Below are positions 57,891-64,000 of a DNA stretch of 64,000 bases, piece by piece (positions within the stretch are counted from its first letter, which is position 1; every line of letters begins with the position of its first letter). The position numbers were made by a program, and so were the translations under genes. The stretch comes from Lolium rigidum (lineage: Eukaryota; Streptophyta; Magnoliopsida; Poales; Poaceae). The stretch lies in NCBI RefSeq assembly GCF_022539505.1, contig NC_061512.1, positions 151,511,962 to 151,575,961 of the forward strand. Reading direction: 5' to 3'. The notes below the pieces were generated by a model, which was not told the origin of the DNA, ran no database searches, and saw nothing but the letters and a program-made list of their open reading frames with translations.

Positions 57891-59948
57891 ATGGCGCCTC
57901 CGTCACGTGCCACGGTTGCCCTCTTCTTCTACGCGATCGGCGTCCTCCTCCTTTCCTGCTCGCCGCCCGCGCGGTCGCAGCAGCCCTACGGCTCGCAGAT
58001 CGCCGACTGCGGCAGCAAGCACAACGACACCGGCCTACTGGGCTACTTCTGCGGCAGCGGCGCCCCGTCCTGCGAGTCCTATCTCACCTTCCACGCCCGC
58101 TCGCCCTTCTCTGACCCCGCCTCCATCGCCGCGCTCCTCGGTGCCGACGCCGCGAGCCTCGCCGCGGCCAACTCCGCCTCGTCGCCGTTCGCGCAGGGCA
58201 CCAAGGTGCTCATTCCAGTGCGCTGTTCCTGCACGGGCGCAGCGGCGGGCGGGTCCTACTACCAGCGCAACGCCACGTACGTGGCTCGCGACGGCGACAC
58301 GCTGCTCATCATCGCCAACAACACGTTCCAGGGCCTGTCCACGTGCCAGGCCGTCGAGGAGCAGAGCCTCGGCGGCGCGGCGCCGACGAGCCTCCTCGCC
58401 GGGCAGAGCGTCACCGTGCCGCTCCGGTGCGCGTGCCCGAGCGCCTCCCAGGCCGCGGCCGGCGTCAGGTTCCTGGTGAGCTACCTGGTGGACGAGCTCG
58501 ACGAGGTGGACGCCGTGGCCGCGAGATTCGGCGTCGACGCCGGGAACATCTTGGAGGCCAATCAACTCAAGAGCAACGCCACCATATACCCTTACACTAC
58601 CTTGCTCATCCCTGTTAAGTCCCAGCCGAACATATCGCAACTCCAGTCACCGCCGCCGCCACCGCCGCCGGTAGCGTCTGTTCCGGCCACGAAGAGCAAG
58701 AGCCATACGGGGGTTTACATTGGCATTGGCGTAGCCGTTGCAGTTGTTGCCGTCATCGCCTCTGTTGTGGCTGCTCTTGTTCTGAAGGCGAGGAGGCGGC
58801 GAGCCAGCACAGGTCCAACCACCGCCGGCGGCTTCGCCTACAAGGACGGCAAGGACATGGGCAAGCTGCCGTATGGAGTTACCGGCGACGAGGTCTCCAT
58901 GACAATCAGCGAGGCGTTCTCGAGCCTGTCGGACATCAAGTCCTCCCTGAAGGTGTACACCTACGACGAGCTGGTAACGGCGACGGACGACTTCAGCACC
59001 GAGCGCCGCATCAGCGGCTCGGTGTACCGAGCGGCCTTCAACGAAGACACCGCCGCAGTCGAGATCGTGGACCACGACGTGTCGACGGAGGTGGAGATCA
59101 CGAGGAGGATGAACCACTTCAACCTTGTCAGGCTCAACGGATTCTGCCATCACCGTGGCCGGTGGTACCTCGTCTCCGAGTACGCCGAGCACGGCACGCT
59201 CCGTGACCGGCTCCTCGCCGGAGCCACGGGCGCGGCGGCGCCGCTGAACTGGACGCAGCGGGTGCAGGTCGCGCTCGACGTCGCCGAAGGGCTCCGGTAC
59301 CTCCACGGGTACGCGCGGCCGCCGTACGTGCACATGGACGTGCGCAGCGGCAGCGTCCTCCTGGACACGGCGTTTCGCGCCAAGATCCGGAACTTCGGCG
59401 GCGCGAGGGTCATCCGGGGAGGAGACGACGGAGACCAGGGCGATGTCCGCGAGCTGTTCACGATGACGAGCACCATCGCCGGCGCACGCGGGTACATGGC
59501 GCCGGAGTACCTGGAGCATGGCGTGGTGTCGCCCAAGGCCGACGTGTACTCCTTCGGCGTGGTGCTCCTAGAGCTATTCACCGGGAATGACGTGGAGCAG
59601 CTGGAAGAGGATGGCGGCGGCGACCCGCTCGCCGGCTTGAACGCGCTGGGCGTCGACCGGAAAAACGATAAGGAATACCACGGGGATGATGGCGCGGCGC
59701 TGAAGAGGCTGGAAGAGTTTGTGGACCCGACGATGGCGGCTGGGAGCTGTCCCTTGGACGCCGTCGTCATGATGGGCAGACTGATCGAAAGGTGCGTCCA
59801 GCGCAACGCGGGGGCACGGCCGGGAATGGGGGAGGTCGCGCAATACCTGCTGAAGCTATCAGACATCTCGGGAGATAGCTGGCAGAGCTCGTCGGAATAC
59901 CGCCAAAGCTCCGTCAGCGAGGCGACCAGCGAACATTTAGCGCGGTGA
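57891..59948 (+). CDS. LysM receptor-like protein with degenerate kinase domain (LYK4/LYK5/NFP type)
   Basis: A single exon of 685 residues, typical of this subfamily. Residues 1-29 are a signal peptide (LFFYAIGVLLLS). The ectodomain has three LysM repeats (about 62-108, 127-177, 193-242) separated by CxC motifs at 112-114 and 180-182, which in this family form disulphides. A proline run (254-260) and a transmembrane helix (274-298) with a basic stop-transfer RRRR follow. The kinase-like domain (about 368-655) has lost key residues: the glycine loop is ISGSVYR, the usual AIK lysine position is glutamate (AAVEIV), HRD is HMD (481-483), its asparagine is Ser488, and DFG is NFG (501-503). APE and DVYSFG are kept. 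Such pseudokinase receptors bind chitin or lipo-chitooligosaccharides at the plasma membrane and signal through an active partner of the CERK1 type. Start chosen by the signal peptide and TATA spacing. The frame is intact, so the gene is probably functional. Confidence 0.93.
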   Translation: MAPPSRATVALFFYAIGVLLLSCSPPARSQQPYGSQIADCGSKHNDTGLLGYFCGSGAPSCESYLTFHARSPFSDPASIAALLGADAASLAAANSASSPFAQGTKVLIPVRCSCTGAAAGGSYYQRNATYVARDGDTLLIIANNTFQGLSTCQAVEEQSLGGAAPTSLLAGQSVTVPLRCACPSASQAAAGVRFLVSYLVDELDEVDAVAARFGVDAGNILEANQLKSNATIYPYTTLLIPVKSQPNISQLQSPPPPPPPVASVPATKSKSHTGVYIGIGVAVAVVAVIASVVAALVLKARRRRASTGPTTAGGFAYKDGKDMGKLPYGVTGDEVSMTISEAFSSLSDIKSSLKVYTYDELVTATDDFSTERRISGSVYRAAFNEDTAAVEIVDHDVSTEVEITRRMNHFNLVRLNGFCHHRGRWYLVSEYAEHGTLRDRLLAGATGAAAPLNWTQRVQVALDVAEGLRYLHGYARPPYVHMDVRSGSVLLDTAFRAKIRNFGGARVIRGGDDGDQGDVRELFTMTSTIAGARGYMAPEYLEHGVVSPKADVYSFGVVLLELFTGNDVEQLEEDGGGDPLAGLNALGVDRKNDKEYHGDDGAALKRLEEFVDPTMAAGSCPLDAVVMMGRLIERCVQRNAGARPGMGEVAQYLLKLSDISGDSWQSSSEYRQSSVSEATSEHLAR

Positions 59949-60004
59949 CAATTAATCAGGATGCATGCTATGGGGGGGCCTCCTAGGAAATTTGATCCAC
60001 CAGA

Positions 60005-60221
60005 GTTCAGGCCCACATATACTTTAAGAATTGCTTTGACCATTATTTTAGTTAATAAAGCATGAAATATATGTGACAAAAGTAATATTATTGAAAAGCT
60101 TTTTTGCATACGAATTTAATGATACATATTTCATAGATATAAATTATATTTTATTAACCAAATCAATGGTCAAAGTTTATCTTAAACTGCGTGCATGTCT
60201 GTTAAACCGAGACGGAGGGAG
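60005..60221. mobile_element. Stowaway-like MITE in the 3' flank of the LysM receptor gene
   Basis: The right end gagacggagggagta is the standard Stowaway terminus. The inner parts on the two sides pair, for example gctttgaccattattttag against aaatcaatggtcaaag. The left terminus is degenerate. It starts about 60 bases after the stop codon and may supply part of the 3' untranslated region. Confidence 0.65.
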
Positions 60222-60451
60222 TAAAATGCCAATGAAAACCGTCGGAGAAAGGGTGTGGCAATTTTTCAGTAGACTCTTCGTTCTTAGTCAGATGATGTTA
60301 TTAAATCTTAGTGCAACTCATGTTATAACTAGCTCGAATCACAAAGCAAATTTAATAATGTAGGACTTGATTGAACCGAGCTTAGTTAGCAAATCCCTTG
60401 AAAATATCGTTAGTTTAGCTGATCTGCTATGTGCAAACCTAAAACTAATCA

Positions 60452-60950
60452 TAGTGGACAGTAACATAGAGTAGAAACATGTACATGGAAAAAAGTTCAA
60501 ATGGAGACCGGGCTACATGTAGCCCTTTATTTCTAAACATTTAAAATTTATGTTTCAAAGATTCAAAAAAATTGAATCAAAATTCTTTTGATAGGTAATG
60601 ATGTATATTAGAGTGGTGCAAAATCTCAATACAAACTATTTCATATTTTAGGCTACACAAAAGTAATAAATTATGATAAATTTTATAGTGAATAGTAGAC
60701 ATTTCAAGACTATAAAATTTGTCAGATTTTCAATTTCGTGTAGCCTAAAATACAAATTAGTTTGCATTAAGATTTTACACTATTGTAGCATACATCATTG
60801 GCTATCTCTAGAATTTTGTTTCGTAATTTTTTGAAACTTCAAAGTACAAATTCTCAGTGTTTAAAAATAAATAGTTACATGTAGCTCGGCCTCCAAAACG
60901 CCATACTCCATGCACATGTTACTACTCTATGCTACTACCTCTATAGTGGG
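60452..60950. mobile_element. MITE nested inside an inverted-repeat (Tourist-like) MITE arm pair
   Basis: The inner element (about 60503-60894) has ends ggagaccgggctacatgtag and, inverted, ggaggccgagctacatgtaa. Outside it, acatagagtagaaacatgta at the left is mirrored by tgcacatgttactactctat at the right. The whole 500-bp stretch is a near-palindrome, with A/T-rich interior and no frames. Confidence 0.6.
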
Positions 60951-61140
60951 GTAGTAACATATGTGTGGTATCATGTAAGATCATATTTATTAGGTTGTAG
61001 ACCCATCTTGTCTTGGGAAGTGTGATGTTTGTGTAACATAGCTAGTTACCACCTCAGTCTCTTTCTTCATTTATTGTCATGCTATGTCACTAAAATATCT
61101 TGGAATGTGTGATGCTACTACCTATATTACTCCCACTATG
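60940..61140. mobile_element. Tourist-like MITE
   Basis: The left arm, tatagtggggtagtaacata, pairs with the right arm, read inverted as catagtgggagtaatatagg. About 200 bp. It overlaps the right arm of the preceding structure, so the exact borders are uncertain. It ends 730 bases before the LINE. Confidence 0.55.
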
Positions 61141-61875
61141 AGTAGTCTAAGCCCTTGGGGTTCTAGGTATCCTCGATACGAGGCTTATGAACATCTACCT
61201 TATGGCAAAGTGGCTCCGGAGACTAGACGGCCTTCCTGTTTGTTGTGGTGTTGGGTGCGTTTGTGCGATTTTGGTTTGTGAATCTTGTGTTGGCCTATGT
61301 GGCTTTATTAATTTAAAAGTTGCGTTCTACTCGAGCCTTCTGTCTATGTAAGGGTATTTTACCCTTAACCATTATTTTGGTTAACAATGACACCGGAGCT
61401 ATCGTGTGGACTAATAATTTCTATAAGTGTATACACAGGTTTTAGTCCACATACGAGGTTGCAAGGTGGTGAGAAAGGTTTTCAGTCGGCATACGGGGAT
61501 GCGAGGTGATGAGAGACCCCCCCAATTGATGTTGTCAACTAGTGACGGTGTTTTTGTCTCTCTTCTTCAAGAGAAGCACTTAGCATATCAGTAGATATTC
61601 GAAACATTTAGAATATCTTTTTTTGTATTCTGTCAGATAAATTGGTGATGAACCAAAGAGCCAAAATGTGTAATGGTGAAACAAAATTCAGTCCTTTCAT
61701 GTTGAGAGAGAAAGTGTGTGTGTGGTCTGGCCTGCCTTTTTTTGGTTGAATTGTCCTCCAAGAACTGTACCGACGGATTCAATTACAAGTGTGCAACCAG
61801 GAACCTAAATAAAATCCAGGAAATCCCCAACTAGTTGAGCACAAATGCGTGGCATAGTTACCAATCCAGTACACC
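61141..61875. other. Spacer without recognised features
   Basis: Moderate GC, with no open frame that looks like protein and no repeat structure that I could see. The direct repeat cacaggttttagtccacatacg / aaggttttcagtcggcatacg near 61436-61495 is short and imperfect. Confidence 0.4.
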
Positions 61876-64000
61876 TTTTTTTTGCGAATCAGGATTTCAT
61901 TCATTCATCAGCATTTGCACAATCATGCTGGATACAGTTAGCCAGGAAGGCCGGCACCTGGGAGACCCAGATACACTCCGGCATTGCACTAGACATGTTT
62001 TTTGCAGTTAAATGAGCTGCCATATTTGCCTTACGGCTTACAAAACGAAAATCAAATGAGATAAATTCCTTTCTTAAAGCCTCAATATGATTTAGGATCG
62101 GCCAGCACGATTCTTTTTCCTGGTCTTCCAAAGCTCCACCAAAGTCATGCAATCAGATTCCAGGATAATCTTCCTGTCAGTCCCTCCCAGGCAAAGTTTC
62201 ACTCCTTCACGGCAAGCTATAGCTTCAGCAGTGAGAGCATAGGGTATAGACTCCAACCAGGAAGAAGCAGCCCGGAGGAAAACGCCATCCGCATTACGAA
62301 CTACACAACCAGAAGCACCAACAAGATTGATAGCATCAAAGGCTGCATCAGTGTTAATCTTCGAAAAACCAGCAGGAGGAGGAATCCATCTCGCAGGCCT
62401 CTGCCTTGTCTTGGCGCCCAGGGGAGGTTTCGTAAGCAGCAACAAGTCTGAGGCGGTGTCGAAAGCCCACTTGCAGGCCTTCCCAATATTGAGAGGGGTC
62501 TTGTCGTGGCGTCGATTGTTCCTAGCAGTCCAGATCGACCACTTGCCGCAGAGGATGGCAGTCACCTCATTAGCTGGACAAATATCTTTGATCAAGATGT
62601 CACTGGCCCAAGTCAAAGGATGCAGATTAGGCAGCTTAATGTGGCAAAGGTCCTTGAAAACCTCCCAGAATTGTCTCGCCAAAGTACACTCAGTAAGGGC
62701 ATGAAAAATGGTCTCATCTTTTGCACCACACTCAAGACAGGTGCTGTGAACCTCCATATGTCGATTATGTAAGACCCCTCGGACCGGAATAAAGCTATTT
62801 AGCACCCTCCACCAGAAGCACTTGATTTTAGGTGGGGCAGTAAGTTTCCAGAGGATCTTCCAAATCGGATTCGCCTCGCCAAAAGAGGGACAGGAGAAGC
62901 CACGTTCATACTGCGAGAGAGTTCTATCAGAGGCGGCAAGAATCCTATAAGCAGAGCGGATCGAGTATAGACCATTTTCCTCCTCACTCCAGGCTCAAGT
63001 GTCCTCATCCAAAAAACCCCTTGGAATACGCTTCACAGCCAGGGCATCAGGGAGGAGAAGGTTGGCATGCAGGGCATCATCATCCCATGCGCCCGACTCC
63101 ACCTCAATGAGCTCCGCCACAGAGGAGGCAGTGGCACCTGGCTTCATACACATCGGCTTAAGACCGGGGACTCCAGGGATCCATCTATCCAACCAGATAT
63201 TGGTGGAAGAGCCTTTGCCAATACTTTTGATGAGGCCCAACTCAAGAGCAAACCTACCCCTAAGAATTGCCCTCCAAGTGTGAGAACTGTTCTTTTTCTT
63301 TCGAGCACGCATAAAATCTTCCCCATGGTAGTATTTGCCTTTCAGAACCCTAGCACATAAAGAGTTCGGGTTAGAGAGCAGCCTCCAGCCCTGCTTGCCA
63401 AGAATCGCAGTGTTGAAGAGTTGGAGGTCACGGAAGCCCATGCCGCCATGGCATTTAGGTTGAGTCAAAGCGGGCCAATTTCTCCAGTGCATTCGCCTTG
63501 CCTGACTGTCTCCTCCCCACCAGAAAGAGGCTTCAGCCGCCGCAATTTTCTTGCAAGTGGTCTTGGAGAGGGCGAAGCAGCTCATCGCATAGGAAGGGAT
63601 GGCTTGGACAATGGATTTAATGAGAACTTCTCTGCCAGGGGCCCCAAGGTTCTTCTCACACCAGCCACCCATAAAATCTCTCACACGGGTCGAAATCTTC
63701 TCAAAAGGCCCAGTAATATTCCTACCCAAGGCCGTTGGCAGGCCCAGGTATTTTTCCTCTAGTGCCTCCTTATAAATTCCCAGGCTTTGCAGCACCACAT
63801 TGCGTGATGCCATGTCACAGTTCTTGCTAAAGAAGACAACAGACTTAGATTTGTTGACCAATTGACCGGAGCCAGCAAGATAAGTATTCAGAATCTCATG
63901 AATCCTGATGGCCCCCCTCTCAGTAGCTTGTGTGAAAATGATGCTATCGTCGGTGAAAAGGAGGTGAGAAATCCATGGTGAGTGCACAGCCACCCTAATC
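61876..64000 (-). mobile_element. LINE (non-LTR retrotransposon, L1 type) 3' half, minus strand
   Basis: The 3' end is marked on the minus strand by a short poly(A) run (61876-61883) directly after the stop-codon region. Moving right, the sequence encodes an RNase H domain, a zinc-finger-like region and the C-terminal part of an L1-type reverse transcriptase, and leaves the window at 64000. The 5' half, with endonuclease and ORF1, is outside. Confidence 0.88.
61901..63993 (-). pseudogene. LINE reverse transcriptase and RNase H (partial, disrupted)
   Basis: The right end starts within RT at the catalytic box FTDDSIIF, followed by LVNKSKSVVFFSKN, EKYLGLPTALGR and GAPGREVLIKSIVQAIPSYA, then the conserved ASFWWGG and GGMGFRDLQLFNTAILGKQG. 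A stop at about 62993 (tga after DEDT) interrupts the frame, which resumes as AWSEEENGLYSIRSAYRIL. The zf-RVT region is CFWWRVLNSFIP and CLECGAKDETIFHALTEC. RNase H follows with INTDAAFD, AEAIACREGVKL and ILESDCMTLVE, and after one frameshift near 62100 RKANMAAHLTAK. The enzyme would copy LINE RNA at a nicked chromosomal site. The stop and frameshift show that this copy is inactive. Confidence 0.88.

Overview
This is a stretch of a large grass genome, most likely Triticeae (wheat, Aegilops or barley). The reasons are an Angela/BARE/WIS-type Copia element with 1.8-kb LTRs, a Tat-lineage Gypsy element with an antisense gene, CACTA elements with 'tttagtcgcgg' hairpin repeats, PIF/Harbinger and Tourist/Stowaway-like MITEs, and a GC-rich intronless LysM receptor gene. 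Nothing bacterial, organellar or viral was seen, and no rRNA or tRNA gene was found.

Layout. 1-23517 is a pile of nested LTR retrotransposons. The 3' half of a Tat-lineage Gypsy element (1-7241) sits in the 3' LTR of a minus-strand Angela-type Copia (7242-15111). That Copia sits in an LTR of a long-LTR Gypsy family (fragment 15112-17007), which sits in a second Angela-like LTR (17008-18264), which interrupts a third Copia carrying gag (18265-19750). This last element is fused head to head with a fourth, minus-strand Copia (19750-23517). 24028-47546 is one CACTA transposon with a 3-bp target duplication (gct). It carries a TNP2-type transposase gene, a small antisense gene, and a second gene with a Transposase_24-like region and a Ulp1-like protease domain. 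It is split by a complete 12.26-kb minus-strand LTR element (35088-47349, duplication gtcgg) with 4.84-kb LTRs and only gag plus one unknown ORF inside. 47547-57800 holds MITEs, an ORF1-only PIF/Harbinger element (48490-50716, duplication tta), the relic of a KH-domain RNA-binding protein gene (about 52794-53190) and a second Harbinger-like fragment. 57891-59948 is the one clearly intact host gene, a LysM receptor-like protein with a degenerate kinase domain (LYK4/LYK5/NFP type). It is followed by MITEs and, at the right edge, the 3' half of a minus-strand LINE.

How it fits together. Almost all coding capacity belongs to transposons and most of it is broken by frameshifts or stops. Insertion order can be read from the junctions and target duplications. 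The only likely functional cell gene is the LysM receptor pseudokinase, expected to act at the plasma membrane in recognition of chitin or lipo-chitooligosaccharides. Four W-box cores lie in the 270 bases before its start. The most unusual structures are the CACTA element, whose terminal hairpin array is repeated at an internal promoter, and the long-LTR element, whose unknown ORF and gag both start directly after splice-acceptor-like sequences.
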